From assembly GCA_009786075.1 (NCBI GenBank), contig WQTX01000005.1, positions 11 to 64,010 on the forward strand: a stretch of DNA of 64,000 nt. The letters run 5' to 3'. This stretch comes from Bacteroidota bacterium (lineage in GTDB: Bacteria; Bacteroidota; Bacteroidia; Bacteroidales; UBA1715). Positions 52,286-61,965 of the stretch are shown piece by piece. A program made the translations under genes and the position numbers. Under the pieces are notes generated by a model, which was given only the letters and a program-made list of their open reading frames with translations, made no database searches and was not told the origin of the DNA. How positions within the stretch are numbered: the first letter of the stretch is position 1; each line of letters starts with the position of its first letter.

Positions 52286-52301
52286 CGCAAAATTTAAAAT
52301 C

Positions 52302-53399
52302 ATGGGACTAAAATGTGGAATCGTGGGCTTGCCCAATGTTGGAAAATCAACCTTATTTAACTGTTTAACAAACGCAAAAGCGCAGGCGGCAAACTTTCCG
52401 TTTTGCACCATTGAGCCAAATGTGGGCATGATTACCGTGCCCGATGAACGCCTGCAACAATTGGAAACCATTGTAAAACCCGAGCGTGTGGTTCCCACAA
52501 CCGTAGAAATTGTAGATATTGCCGGTTTGGTAAAAGGCGCAAGTAAAGGCGAAGGTTTGGGCAATAAATTCCTTGCCAACATTCGTGAAACCGATGCCAT
52601 AATTCACGTTTTGCGTTGTTTCGACAACGAAAATATTACCCACGTTGACGGTTCAATTGACCCTGTGCGCGACAAAGAAACTATTGACATGGAACTGCAA
52701 CTCAAAGATTTAGAAAGCATTGAGGGGCGCATTCAAAAAGTAAAAAAACAAGCGCAAACCGGCGGCGATAAAGAGGCAAAATACATTTACGATATATTGG
52801 AACGTGTGCGCACCCATTTATTGGGCGGCAATTCCGTTCGCAGTTTGGGTTTGGACGAAAACGAACAAGCGGCAATTTACGACCTGCATTTAATTACCTT
52901 GAAACCCGTAATGTACGTGTGCAATGTTGACGAAAAAGGTATTACCGGCAACAACTATGTTGAAGCCCTGCAAAATGCCGTAGCCGCCGAACAAGCCGAA
53001 GTACTCACGCTTGCCACCGCCATAGAAGCTGAAATTGGCGAATTGGAAGACCCCGAAGAACGGCAAATGTTTTTACAAGATATTGGTTTGAGCGAACCGG
53101 GGTTAAACAAACTTATTCGTAAAGCCTACGCCCTGCTCAATCTTGAAACTTATTTTACCGCAGGTGTAAAAGAAGTGCGCGCGTGGACATACCGCAAAGG
53201 ATTTAAAGCACCGCAAGCCGCCGGCGTTATTCACACCGATTTTGAAAAAGGTTTCATTCGTGCCGAAGTTATAAAATTTGCCGACTATATAAAATACGGT
53301 TCGGAGCAAGCGGTGAAAGAAGCGGGCAAAATGAGCGTTGAGGGCAAAGAATATGTGGTGCAAGACGGCGATATTATGCACTTCCGGTTTAATGTGTAA
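52302..53399 (+). CDS. ychF: Redox-regulated ATPase YchF
   Basis: Obg-family P-loop protein (365 residues) that prefers ATP to GTP and associates with ribosomes. The start [17 protein letters not shown] at 52302 fits the family; in-frame codons upstream precede the promoter's predicted start. G1 is GLPNVGKST (8-16), G3 [11 protein letters not shown] near 67, and NVDEKG near 203 stands at the G4 site that gives ATP preference. The C-terminal TGS domain ends in [11 protein letters not shown]. Convergent with the next gene, one base between the two stop codons. Confidence 0.97.
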   Translation: MGLKCGIVGLPNVGKSTLFNCLTNAKAQAANFPFCTIEPNVGMITVPDERLQQLETIVKPERVVPTTVEIVDIAGLVKGASKGEGLGNKFLANIRETDAIIHVLRCFDNENITHVDGSIDPVRDKETIDMELQLKDLESIEGRIQKVKKQAQTGGDKEAKYIYDILERVRTHLLGGNSVRSLGLDENEQAAIYDLHLITLKPVMYVCNVDEKGITGNNYVEALQNAVAAEQAEVLTLATAIEAEIGELEDPEERQMFLQDIGLSEPGLNKLIRKAYALLNLETYFTAGVKEVRAWTYRKGFKAPQAAGVIHTDFEKGFIRAEVIKFADYIKYGSEQAVKEAGKMSVEGKEYVVQDGDIMHFRFNV

Positions 53400-53400
53400 C

Positions 53401-54741
53401 CTAATATTCCCGCAAAATTTCATTCAATCTACCAACATAATAAAACGGCAGATTTATTAATGTAAACGTTTTGCCTTTTTGCGTTGTAACTTCGTCAACA
53501 GAAAACGCTTGCGACCACACTCTCACGGCAATGTCGTGCGGCACTTCATCCATAAATAAATGCAACGATGTAAGTTTTGCATTATGCCCCGATTTTACTT
53601 CTATGGGAATAACTCTGTTTTCTTGTTGCAACACAAAATCGACTTCGGCATTGGAGTTTGATTTTTCGCGCACCCAAAAATTCCGTTGATTTGAAACTCG
53701 ATTATCCAAAGCCAAAAGTTCCTGTGCTACAATCTGTTCCGCTATTTTTCCTCGCCACGCATGTAAAATATCGGCAGCGCCAAATACTTCTTTCTGCACC
53801 TGTGCCGCATAATTTACCAATCCGCAATCGAGCCACAGCAGTTTTGGCGAGCGTTTCAAATCTTTTGTTACCGGCACAAGAAAATCGGTTGTGGGGTGGC
53901 AAAGTTCCAAAACAAACGTTTTTTCCAATGTGCGAAACGCCTCGCCCATCTCGCGCGCTTTGTACGACGAACCGCCAAAACCGCCCAAAGTAATACGTTC
54001 GGCAGCAAATTTCCAACCCGACTGCAAAATATAACGAATGGTTTGGCTCATAGTTTCGTTGCGCGCATATTTTTCAACATCATCGCGGTAACTCGTAAGT
54101 AAACTTTCGTAAATCGTGTTCAAACCTACAAAATCTTTATGTTCGGCATAATTGGCAAGCACTTCGGGCATGCCGCCAATAAGCGTAAATGTGTTAAACA
54201 AATTCATCGTTTTCTCGTGCATAGCCTCGGGTATGCGGCGGGCAAGCAGAGCTTTTTCGAGTTGTGTTTCGCCTATTGCTCGCAAAAATTCGTTAAACAC
54301 ACAAGGGCGAAGCGCCAAATATTCCACTCGCCCGACAGGAAAAGAAACATCTTTACTTAACGTCGTTTCCAACAATGAACCTGCCGCAATAACGTGTAAA
54401 TCACGTATTTTAGCCTCGTAAAAATAACGAAGTTTTGTGATTGCCGTTTTTGAATTTTGAATTTCGTCGATAAACAGGAGCGTTTTCCCTTGCTTGTTTT
54501 CTTTGTTGCAAAACAGAAAAATTTCAGCCACAAGGTCTTCAATTTCCTGTTCTTTTTCAAACAAAGCCGCTGCGCTCGGATTTTTCTCAAAATTCAAGTA
54601 GAGATAATTGTCAAATCTCTGCGAAAAATTTTCGACAAGTGTAGTTTTTCCAACTTGCCGTGAACCTCTCAATATCAACGGTTTACTATTTGGTTTTACA
54701 AGCCATTTTTCCAATTCTGCAATACAATTTCTTTCAAACAT
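53401..54741 (-). CDS. AAA-type ATPase with DUF4143 domain
   Basis: 446 residues. The N-terminal ATPase has Walker A GSRQVGKT (26-33) and Walker B LLFIDEIQ (D92, E93). The C-terminal DUF4143 region has the PD-(D/E)XK-like pair NAEVDFVLQQ...IPIEVKSG near residues 355-385, and SLHLFMDEVPH follows. These proteins are abundant in anaerobes; role unknown, though a nuclease or toxin-like function has been proposed. Its promoter overlaps a 33-base tandem repeat (54783-54866). Confidence 0.88.
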   Translation of the reverse strand: MFERNCIAELEKWLVKPNSKPLILRGSRQVGKTTLVENFSQRFDNYLYLNFEKNPSAAALFEKEQEIEDLVAEIFLFCNKENKQGKTLLFIDEIQNSKTAITKLRYFYEAKIRDLHVIAAGSLLETTLSKDVSFPVGRVEYLALRPCVFNEFLRAIGETQLEKALLARRIPEAMHEKTMNLFNTFTLIGGMPEVLANYAEHKDFVGLNTIYESLLTSYRDDVEKYARNETMSQTIRYILQSGWKFAAERITLGGFGGSSYKAREMGEAFRTLEKTFVLELCHPTTDFLVPVTKDLKRSPKLLWLDCGLVNYAAQVQKEVFGAADILHAWRGKIAEQIVAQELLALDNRVSNQRNFWVREKSNSNAEVDFVLQQENRVIPIEVKSGHNAKLTSLHLFMDEVPHDIAVRVWSQAFSVDEVTTQKGKTFTLINLPFYYVGRLNEILREY

Positions 54742-54770
54742 AGCCTTTATTTTTTGTGTTTAGCGAAATG

Positions 54771-54778
54771 CAAATATA
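54771..54778 (-). promoter_or_regulatory. -7 box of the DUF4143 ATPase
   Basis: TATATTTG on the minus strand, 30 bases before the ATG. It is adjacent to the 33-base repeat array, which covers the -33 region. Confidence 0.5.
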
Positions 54779-54782
54779 ATAC

Positions 54783-54866
54783 TTTGTTTCAAATACAGGG
54801 TATAATTGATTAAATTTTGTTTCAAATACAGGGTGTAATTGATTAAATTTTGTTTCAAATACAGGG
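54783..54866. repeat. 33-base tandem repeat, 2.6 copies
   Basis: tttgtttcaaatacagggt begins at 54783, 54816 and 54849, exactly 33 bases apart; the spacer ataattgattaaat is also shared. Its position just upstream of the DUF4143 gene's -7 box suggests a set of binding sites. Confidence 0.85.
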
Positions 54867-55037
54867 TAAAAAGATTTTTCGATTCCGCAATAGTACCTGA
54901 TTTATTTCTTTTGTTAATTATTTTTGCGATTTCGCTTTTTGGCTTGTCGCTGTTGTTTTTTTGTTGGAATATAAACTTCATTTTAACGTTTATGCACAAA
55001 CATACAACATTTTCAGAACATAATGAGAGATTTACAC

Positions 55038-55045
55038 TATATTTG
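55038..55045 (+). promoter_or_regulatory. -7 box of fic
   Basis: TATATTTG, 32 bases before the ATG. No clear -33 TTG at the right distance. Confidence 0.5.
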
Positions 55046-55077
55046 TAACAAAAAATTAAAACAAAACCTTACCACAA

Positions 55078-55854
55078 ATGAACGATATACAAATACAAAA
55101 ACTTGAAACCCTCGTGAATGAATACAAACGGGTTATGCAAGGGCAAATAAATTTAGAAAAATTAACCGCCTTTGCCATTACTTACCACTCTACGGCTATT
55201 GAGGGCAGCACACTCACAGAGGGGCAAGTGTATAATTTACTCGATTTGGATATACCGGCAAAAAACAAACCTTTTAGCGAGCAACAAATGGTAATAGACC
55301 ACCAAAAAGCACTTGTTTTCACGCTCAACAAAGCCAAAGAAAAAGCACCGATAACAGAAAAGTTACTGCAAGAAATTGGGGCGTTGGTGGTAAAAAACAC
55401 AGGCAAAGAATACAGCACGGTATTAGGCACGTTCGACAGCACACAAGGCAATTACAGGCTACTGAATGTGTTTGCCGGTGCACGGCGTTTCCCCGATAGC
55501 AGCAAAGTGCCCACGCTTATGCAAACGCTTGTGAGTGAAATAAACGAGAAACTAAAAACGGCACACACATTCAAGCAACAATGTGAATTAGCATTTGAAA
55601 TACATTACCGGTTTGTAAGCATACACCCATTTGCCGACGGCAACGGACGTACTACGAGGCTTTTAATGAACTATATTTTAACGCTCTTTGATTTGCCGAT
55701 TTTCTACGTGTTCAAAAATAGCCGACTTTCATACATTCAAGCATTGGAACGAGCGAGAGAAACCGGCAATACCGATGTGTTTTATAGCTTTATGTATAAG
55801 CAGTATGCAAAATTTATTGAAAAGGAGTTGAAAATCTTATTGTCGCATTATTAA
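55078..55854 (+). CDS. fic: Fic-family AMP-transferase (self-inhibited class)
   Basis: 258 residues. The Fic motif HPFADGNGRTTR (183-194) has all catalytic positions: His, Asn, both Arg and the anion-hole Gly. An N-terminal helix carries the inhibitory sequence STAIEGS (S38, E42, G43), matching [S/T]xxxE[G/N], so this is a class II Fic protein that holds itself off by placing Glu42 in the active site. Fic enzymes usually transfer AMP to a protein. The target is unknown, and no separate antitoxin gene is adjacent. Plus strand, own promoter. Confidence 0.92.
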   Translation: MNDIQIQKLETLVNEYKRVMQGQINLEKLTAFAITYHSTAIEGSTLTEGQVYNLLDLDIPAKNKPFSEQQMVIDHQKALVFTLNKAKEKAPITEKLLQEIGALVVKNTGKEYSTVLGTFDSTQGNYRLLNVFAGARRFPDSSKVPTLMQTLVSEINEKLKTAHTFKQQCELAFEIHYRFVSIHPFADGNGRTTRLLMNYILTLFDLPIFYVFKNSRLSYIQALERARETGNTDVFYSFMYKQYAKFIEKELKILLSHY

Positions 55855-55860
55855 AAAAAG

Positions 55861-55927
55861 CTGGATTGCTTCGTCCCTCGCAATGACGTACAAAAGAAGC
55901 GTCATTGCGAGGAACGAAGCAATCCAG
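55861..55927. repeat. REP-like palindrome, GATTGCTTCG family
   Basis: Arms ctggattgcttcgtccctcg (from 55861) and cgaggaacgaagcaatccag (to 55927), with gcaatgacg/cgtcattgc inside. It lies between the convergent fic and GH125 genes. Confidence 0.9.
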
Positions 55928-55954
55928 AAAATTAATATTGATATTAGGCTGTAT

Positions 55955-57427
55955 TTATTCAATACTATTCAACAAGCCAAGTTTCCCATTATCAATCAGC
56001 GTAATAATTAATTCGCCAAATAAGGTGTTTTGCCACGCAAACCATGGTCTTGTGAAATTTGTGGCATCATCTTTATGAAAAGATTCGTGCATAAAACCGG
56101 TGCCGGCATCCGTATCCATCAACATTTTTACGTAAGTCTTGATTTCTGCATCGTCTTGACTTGTGAATACTTTCATCATAATACTCATGGGCCAAACCAT
56201 ATCAAGTCCGATATGCGGACCGCCAATGCCCTCGCCTACTTTTCCGCTGAAAAAATAAGGATTGCTTTTGCTCCATACAAACCGGCGGGTGTTTTGATAA
56301 ATCGGGTCGTTGATGTCCACGTCGCCCAAGTAAGCCATTGCCAATAGACTTGGTACGTTAGAATCGTCCATTAATGCACGGCTGCCGAATCCGTCTATTT
56401 CATACGCATATATTTTTCCAAATTCGGGGTGGTCGCACACTGCATATTCGCGCAAGGCGGTTTCCACTTCCAAAGCCAAATCTGTGCACTCTTTTGCCAA
56501 ACCGGGATTGTTTTTTACGGTTGTCAATATTTCAGCCACTTTACGCAAAGAAGTAACGGCAAAAAAGTTGGAAGGAACTAAAAATAGATAGGTACATGAG
56601 TCATCGGAAGGACGGAAAGCAGAGGCAATTAATCCCACCGGATTTACAGGAGCGCCATAGCCGTGGTTCAACATAGTATCTACCACACGGAATGTTTCCC
56701 GTTGAAAAGTATAAGAGCCCAAATTTTCTTTCCGTTGCTGGTCTTTGAATGTTGCTACAACCAATGCCATAGCCCGCACCCAGTCGTCGGTAAAAACGCT
56801 GGTATCGCCCGTTACTTTCCAATATTCATAAGCCAAGCGAATAGGATAACAAAGTGAGTCAATTTCCCATTTACGTTCGTGCAGTTCGGGTATCATATCT
56901 GTTAAATCCTTTTCCCACTCGCTTCCAACCGCCCCGTCGTTAAATGCGTTGGCAAACGGGTCTAATAAGATACATTTGGTGTGCCGGTGAATTACGCCTG
57001 CAAGCATTTTTCTCAACTTTTCATCTTGATTTGCCAATTGGACATAAGGATATACCTGAGCGCCCGAATCGCGCAACCACATAGCGTGAATATCTCCTGT
57101 GTAAACAAACGTATCGTCTTGCCCGTCTATGACACGGTAATGAACAGTTGTATCAAGCGTATTCGGATAACAATTGGCAAACATCCACGCCAATTTCGGA
57201 TTCTTCAAAAGCCGGCAGATTTCTTGGATTTTTTTCTCAATGGCATCTGACTTAAAAAGCCGGTCGTTTATGTGAGGACGCTGCGAAGTATAGACCGCCG
57301 TCTTATCTTTCGCAACAGACAGAGATTTTTTAGGAGGCAGATTGACAGCCTGCGATTCGTTTATAAAAGGAGTCGCAAATAAGCCGATTCCTATTAAACC
57401 TGTACAAAGAAAATGTTTCAGTTTCAT
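55955..57427 (-). CDS. GH125 exo-alpha-1,6-mannosidase
   Basis: 490 residues with a signal peptide (MKLKHFLCTGLIGIGLFATP). The rest fits glycoside hydrolase family 125 (DUF1237), which removes terminal alpha-1,6-mannose from N-glycans and similar mannosides. Marks are GDIHAMWLRDSGAQVYPY near residue 125, DPFANAFNDGAVGSEWEKD near 168 and GEGIGGPHIGLDMVWPMS near 410; the acid and base (Asp/Glu) lie in the first and last regions. It stands alone on the minus strand, divergent to the phosphohexomutase, which makes co-regulation through the shared gap possible. Confidence 0.92.
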   Translation of the reverse strand: MKLKHFLCTGLIGIGLFATPFINESQAVNLPPKKSLSVAKDKTAVYTSQRPHINDRLFKSDAIEKKIQEICRLLKNPKLAWMFANCYPNTLDTTVHYRVIDGQDDTFVYTGDIHAMWLRDSGAQVYPYVQLANQDEKLRKMLAGVIHRHTKCILLDPFANAFNDGAVGSEWEKDLTDMIPELHERKWEIDSLCYPIRLAYEYWKVTGDTSVFTDDWVRAMALVVATFKDQQRKENLGSYTFQRETFRVVDTMLNHGYGAPVNPVGLIASAFRPSDDSCTYLFLVPSNFFAVTSLRKVAEILTTVKNNPGLAKECTDLALEVETALREYAVCDHPEFGKIYAYEIDGFGSRALMDDSNVPSLLAMAYLGDVDINDPIYQNTRRFVWSKSNPYFFSGKVGEGIGGPHIGLDMVWPMSIMMKVFTSQDDAEIKTYVKMLMDTDAGTGFMHESFHKDDATNFTRPWFAWQNTLFGELIITLIDNGKLGLLNSIE

Positions 57428-57459
57428 ATATTTTTGTGTGTTAAGAATTAAATTTTGTT

Positions 57460-57467
57460 CAAAGATA
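57460..57467 (-). promoter_or_regulatory. -7 box of the GH125 gene
   Basis: TATCTTTG on the minus strand, 33 bases before the ATG; no TTG at the ideal distance. Confidence 0.5.
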
Positions 57468-57541
57468 GGGAAAATGGTTGAAATTTTATTAGGTGTTTAA
57501 AATATATTTTTAATCTAACACCCGCATTTTGAAAAAACTCC

Positions 57542-57549
57542 TATATTTG
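57542..57549 (+). promoter_or_regulatory. -7 box of the phosphohexomutase gene
   Basis: TATATTTG, 38 bases before the ATG at 57588. No ideal -33 element is seen. Confidence 0.5.
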
Positions 57550-57587
57550 TAACCATTTTAAAAAACAATAAAAACCTATTTTCACAA

Positions 57588-59393
57588 ATGGAACAAAAAA
57601 TTATAGATACAGCAAAACAGTGGCTTACGGGCAATTACGACGAAAAAACAAAACAGGAAGTTCAATATTTATTAGATAAAAACGATGCCGATTTGGAAAA
57701 TGCGTTTTACCAAAACCTTGAATTTGGCACAGGCGGTTTGCGCGGCGAAATTGGCGTGGGAACCAATAAAATGAACATTTACACCGTAGGAATGGCTACG
57801 CAGGGCTTTGCAAATTACATAAAAAAAGCCTACCCTAACGAAAAAGAAATAAAAGTTGCCGTAATTCACGACTGCCGCATTCGCAGCCGTTTGTTTGCCG
57901 AAACCACTGCTAACATATTCGCAGCCAACGGGTTTAAAGTATTTTTGTCGGAAGATTTGCGTCCGACGCCCGAACTTTCGTTTGCAATTCGTCATTGGGG
58001 TTGCAAAGCGGGTGTAAACATTACCGCATCGCACAATCCTGCGAAATACAACGGTTACAAAGCCTATTGGGAAGACGGCTGTCAATTAGTGCCGCCGCAC
58101 GATACCAATGTAATAAAAGAAGTTGAAAAAATTCAAAGCATCGACGATGTAAAATGGACGGGAAATCCTGAAAATATTATCTTGTGGGGCGAAGAAATTG
58201 ACCGCCCGTATCTTGATGCTATTAAAACACTGTGGCTCAATAGTGATGCTGTGCAGAAACATAAAAATTTAAAAATTGTGTATACCTCAATTCACGGAAC
58301 GGGTATAAAACTTGTGCCGCGAGTGTTGCAGGAAATGGGATTTACCAACGTGCACATTGTGGAAGAACAAGCCGAAGTTTCGGGCGAATTTCCATCGTTG
58401 CTTGCGCCCGGAGTTGCGCCAATTAAAGAAGAAAACTTTAAATCGGAACTTGATTGGTTAAAAGCATTGGACGCAAACACCGGCTCGCCAAATCCCGAAA
58501 AAGAAAGCGCAATGAAACTCGCCATTGAAAAAGGCAAAGTTCTCAACGCCGACCTCATAATGGCAACCGACCCTGACGGCGACCGTGTGGGAATTGTGGT
58601 AAAAAATTCGGAAGGCAGTTACGAAATTCTTAACGGAAACCAAACCGGAACGCTTTTGGTACAATATTTAATTAAAGCGTGGGAAAAACAAGGCAAACTG
58701 CAAGGCAACGAATTTGTGGTAAAAACAATAGTTACCACCGAATTGATTACCGAAATTTGCGCAAAACACAAAGTTGAAATGTTCGACGTGTTGACCGGTT
58801 TTAAATATATCGGCGAAAAAATCCTTGAATTGGAAGGCAAAAAACAATTTATTGGCGGTGGTGAAGAAAGTTTTGGCTATTTAGCCGGCGATTTTGTGCG
58901 CGATAAAGATGCCGTAATTGCCTGCGCCGTTATAGCCGAAGCTGCGGCAGTTGCAGCCGAAGAAGGCAAAAGTTTGTACGATATTTTGGTGGAAACCTAT
59001 TTAGAATACGGTTTGTACAAAGAAGATTTATTGTCAATCAAAAAAGAGGGCAAAGCCGGAAAAGAGGAAATTGATGCAATGATGAAAAATTTCCGTGCCA
59101 ATCCGCCGAAAGAATTAGCAGGCTCGAAAGTGGTGTTAATCAAAGATTACGAGCAACAAAAAGCCTTTGATTGCGTGAACGGAACAAGTTCGGCAATTAA
59201 TTTACCACAATCAAACGTACTGCAATTCTTCTGCGCCGATGGCTCAAAAGTAACTGTGCGACCTTCGGGAACCGAACCGTTAATTAAATTTTATTTCGGC
59301 GTAAAAACCGAAGTTGCTGATAAAAATTCGTTTAAACAGGCGGAAGCGGTTTTGCGGGATAAGATTAAGGCTTTGGAAAAATCATTGAGTTAG
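57588..59393 (+). CDS. pgm: Phosphoglucomutase/phosphomannomutase
   Basis: 601 residues of the alpha-D-phosphohexomutase family (PGM2-like). Interconverts hexose 1- and 6-phosphates through a phosphoserine. Motifs: GGLRGEIGVGTNKMN near residue 47, active-site TASHNP with phospho-Ser S148, metal loop DPDGDR (328-333), sugar loop GGGEESFGY near 425 and phosphate loop RPSGTEPLIKF near 565. Sugar preference (glucose or mannose) cannot be read directly; the divergent GH125 mannosidase would suit mannose use, but that is inference. Confidence 0.94.
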   Translation: MEQKIIDTAKQWLTGNYDEKTKQEVQYLLDKNDADLENAFYQNLEFGTGGLRGEIGVGTNKMNIYTVGMATQGFANYIKKAYPNEKEIKVAVIHDCRIRSRLFAETTANIFAANGFKVFLSEDLRPTPELSFAIRHWGCKAGVNITASHNPAKYNGYKAYWEDGCQLVPPHDTNVIKEVEKIQSIDDVKWTGNPENIILWGEEIDRPYLDAIKTLWLNSDAVQKHKNLKIVYTSIHGTGIKLVPRVLQEMGFTNVHIVEEQAEVSGEFPSLLAPGVAPIKEENFKSELDWLKALDANTGSPNPEKESAMKLAIEKGKVLNADLIMATDPDGDRVGIVVKNSEGSYEILNGNQTGTLLVQYLIKAWEKQGKLQGNEFVVKTIVTTELITEICAKHKVEMFDVLTGFKYIGEKILELEGKKQFIGGGEESFGYLAGDFVRDKDAVIACAVIAEAAAVAAEEGKSLYDILVETYLEYGLYKEDLLSIKKEGKAGKEEIDAMMKNFRANPPKELAGSKVVLIKDYEQQKAFDCVNGTSSAINLPQSNVLQFFCADGSKVTVRPSGTEPLIKFYFGVKTEVADKNSFKQAEAVLRDKIKALEKSLS

Positions 59394-59474
59394 TTTTTTT
59401 GTAATTGTCGCAATACAACAAGAAACAAGTTATAAATTTAAAGGTTGCGCCCGGCACATATTAGGGATTGAAAA

Positions 59475-59780
59475 ATGAAAAAGTTAATTTTAATCGCAGT
59501 TGTAGGACTTTTGTTCTTTTCGTGTAGTTCAAAATGGGAGTATAAAACAGTTACTGTTAAAGGAGAGGAACAAGAATCGTCAGCAAAATTTAAAGCTAAC
59601 ACATTTGATGTTTCAGATGAAGCATTGAACTTGTTCGGTAAAGACGGTTGGGAGTTGGTTAGCATTTATGAAAAAACAGAAACCGTACACCCAAATTTTG
59701 GTAATGACCAATACGTTAATGGTATTCAACCAAATGTGAGAACTTCCGAAATAAATTTCGTATTTAAACGCAAAAAATAG
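59475..59780 (+). CDS. DUF4177-like small lipoprotein
   Basis: 101 residues with a lipoprotein signal (MKKLILIAVVGLLFFSC, cysteine 17). The mature part resembles DUF4177: KWEYKTVTVKG near 20 and LNLFGKDGWELVSIYEKT near 52, where the GWELV core is typical. Function unknown. A second lipoprotein starts 11 bases after its stop, so the two are probably one operon. Confidence 0.8.
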   Translation: MKKLILIAVVGLLFFSCSSKWEYKTVTVKGEEQESSAKFKANTFDVSDEALNLFGKDGWELVSIYEKTETVHPNFGNDQYVNGIQPNVRTSEINFVFKRKK

Positions 59781-59791
59781 GAGGAGTTTTT

Positions 59792-60745
59792 ATGAGAAAT
59801 TTATGTGTATTAATTTTTGTATCTATCTTTGTTTTAAGTAGTTGTAGCAATATTTCAGACAAACCTGTTACTGAAAAATTGTGTACGGAAGAACTTTCAA
59901 AAGCAATAAAAAGCGACACTATATTTGCCGATTTTTATGAGGCTATCAGAGAAAAAGTTGATGATATGAGCGACATAAAAAAGGCGACATTTAACGATGT
60001 TACTTATCGTAGGTTGTTCAAATATGCGAAATTTTTAATAGATACAACTTATTGGAATCCATTGTATGAAAAATGGGGAAAGGAATGGGAAAGTGAATAT
60101 GGAGTTTATTTGCCAAAAGCAGATTCAGTTTTGAATTTTTGGAAAAAGTATTTAGAAGAAAATTCTTTGGACAAATATGTGAAAGTTGAGTTAGCAAGGA
60201 TTGACAAAGAGTATTACGATTATATTGGCGGATTAAAAGAAGTCAATTTAGGCTTTAAACTAACGCCACTTCAAGGTACAATAGAACAAATTCGTTTTAA
60301 TTATGGTTACAAACCCAAAATTAGCGGAGATAACAAATATTATGAAAAGCATAATTGCATTTCAACTTCGCCATTTTCTTCTCCAACTGTGAGATATTGG
60401 GAAGTTGGTTATTCGGACAGAGACAAATTTGGAGGAAAAAATGTAGAAACATTTTTAAGAGATTATAATTTGTATATCGAAATTACACAAATTCGTAAAG
60501 ACGGAAAAAATATTAGTATTGATGATTTTGCTGTTCCAAAAGAAGTTTCCAGATGTTTGGAATATGAAAATGAATATCCTGCACTCTTTGGATTGTACAA
60601 GGATGATGTAATAAAAGAATTGATAAACAAAAATTATGTTACAAAATTAGGTTACGAAAATAAAAAAGCAGACGAAATAAGAGAGAAAAAAGACAAACTT
60701 AGTTTCGACTTTTTGAAAGAATTAAACATAAACACCAGCCGATAA
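59792..60745 (+). CDS. Hypothetical lipoprotein
   Basis: 317 residues. Lipoprotein signal MRNLCVLIFVSIFVLSSC (cysteine 18). It is preceded by a purine-rich aggaggag at 59780-59787, an unusually good Shine-Dalgarno for this phylum. The mature protein is rich in aromatic and charged residues (TYWNPLYEKWGKEWESEYG, PLQGTIEQIRFNYGYKP) and is not recognised. Co-transcribed with the DUF4177-like gene. Confidence 0.78.
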   Translation: MRNLCVLIFVSIFVLSSCSNISDKPVTEKLCTEELSKAIKSDTIFADFYEAIREKVDDMSDIKKATFNDVTYRRLFKYAKFLIDTTYWNPLYEKWGKEWESEYGVYLPKADSVLNFWKKYLEENSLDKYVKVELARIDKEYYDYIGGLKEVNLGFKLTPLQGTIEQIRFNYGYKPKISGDNKYYEKHNCISTSPFSSPTVRYWEVGYSDRDKFGGKNVETFLRDYNLYIEITQIRKDGKNISIDDFAVPKEVSRCLEYENEYPALFGLYKDDVIKELINKNYVTKLGYENKKADEIREKKDKLSFDFLKELNINTSR

Positions 60746-60753
60746 CCCCGTTT

Positions 60754-60776
60754 GGCGCAAGTTTGCAACTTGTGCC
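60754..60776. repeat. GGCGCAAGTTTGCAACTTGTGCC palindromic element
   Basis: ggcgcaagtt (60754-60763) pairs with aacttgtgcc (60767-60776). It lies 8 bases after the lipoprotein stop and could be its terminator; the low-complexity sequence up to 60896 holds nothing else. Confidence 0.6.
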
Positions 60777-60896
60777 GATACAGAATAAAGAAAAATAAAT
60801 AATGAAATTACAACTGATACAAAGTAAAATATATGAAATACGAACTCAATACCCCGTTTACTAACAACTAATTACTAACAACTAACCCCTAAAAAA

Positions 60897-61901
60897 ATGC
60901 CCTTTATAAACTACATACGCACACAAGCAAAAAGCGATGTAAAAACAATCGTTTTACCTGAAGCAACCGAGCCTCGCACGCTCGCAGCCGCAAACATTGT
61001 AATAAGAGAAAAAATTGCCAATATTATATTAATTGGTAATCCCGATTTTATTGCGCAGTATGCAAAAGACCACGACCTCCCCTATTTGTTGCAGGCGAAA
61101 GTGATTAACCCCCTCAACCACCCCAAACAAGAGGAATATGCACAAATGATTGTAGAATTGCGCAAAAGCAAAGGCGTGAACATTGATGCGGCGCGTGCGT
61201 TGATAAAAAATCCGCTCTATTTGGCTGCCACAATAATAAAAGCCGGCGATGCCGATGGCGAAGTTGCCGGAGCCGAAAATTCTACACAAAACGTGTTGCG
61301 TCCCGGATTTCAATTGATAAAAACAGAGGAAGGTGTGTCGATAGTTTCGGGCGTATTTATTATGATTATGAAAGACAAAAATTTTGGCGACAATGGTGTG
61401 ATGCTTTTTGCCGACTGTGCCGTAAATCCCGAACCTACCGAAGACGAACTTGCCGAAATTGCGGTGCGCACGGCAAAAACAGCACAAAGTTTGCTCAATA
61501 TGACAGCGCGAATTGCAATGCTCAGTTTTTCAACAAAGGGCAGTGCCAAACACAAATTAACCGAAAAAGTTGCTCGCGCCACCGAAATTGTAAGGGTAAA
61601 CCACCCAAACATTATTATCGACGGCGAAATGCAGGTCGATGCAGCAATTGTACCCGAAGTGAGTATGAAAAAATCGCCCAACAGTATTCTTAAAGGAACT
61701 GCTAATACGCTGATTTTCCCTTCGTTAGAAACGGGAAATATTGCCTACAAATTGGTGCAACGCTTTGCTCATGCCGACGCATACGGTCCTATTTTGCAAG
61801 GCTTGGCAAAACCAATCAACGACCTTTCACGCGGCTGCTCAGTGGAAGATATTATTAATGTGATTGCTATTACGGCTATTCAGGCGCAGAATAGTAATTA
61901 G
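60897..61901 (+). CDS. pta: Phosphate acetyltransferase
   Basis: Converts acetyl-CoA plus Pi to acetyl phosphate. The 334 residues match the short class I enzyme. Marks: TIVLPEATEPRTLAAANIV near residue 17, GEVAGAENSTQNVLRPGF near 120, STKGSAKHKLTEKV near 218 and NTLIFPSLETGNIAYKLVQR near 268. ackA follows 64 bases downstream, giving the standard acetate-fermentation pair that yields ATP. Confidence 0.96.
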   Translation: MPFINYIRTQAKSDVKTIVLPEATEPRTLAAANIVIREKIANIILIGNPDFIAQYAKDHDLPYLLQAKVINPLNHPKQEEYAQMIVELRKSKGVNIDAARALIKNPLYLAATIIKAGDADGEVAGAENSTQNVLRPGFQLIKTEEGVSIVSGVFIMIMKDKNFGDNGVMLFADCAVNPEPTEDELAEIAVRTAKTAQSLLNMTARIAMLSFSTKGSAKHKLTEKVARATEIVRVNHPNIIIDGEMQVDAAIVPEVSMKKSPNSILKGTANTLIFPSLETGNIAYKLVQRFAHADAYGPILQGLAKPINDLSRGCSVEDIINVIAITAIQAQNSN

Positions 61902-61965
61902 AGTTTTAGACATAAGACTACTTTTAATTTCCTAATCACTACACTCTAACCACTAATAACTAATC

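Larger units (their letters stand above)
54742..55077. other. Divergent region between the DUF4143 ATPase and Fic genes
   Basis: No gene. It contains the 33-base tandem repeat, a -7 box on each strand, and an AT-rich centre. The frames that cross the repeat have no signs of being translated. Confidence 0.55.

Noticed and set aside
54783-54866. Possible small CRISPR array
   Set aside because: The units are directly tandem, without distinct spacers, and no cas genes are present.
54760-54999. 79-codon minus-strand frame with an 11-residue repeat (LYLKQNLINYT)
   Set aside because: It exists only because the 33-base repeat is a multiple of three. It overlaps the promoter region and lacks a credible start or any recognisable domain.
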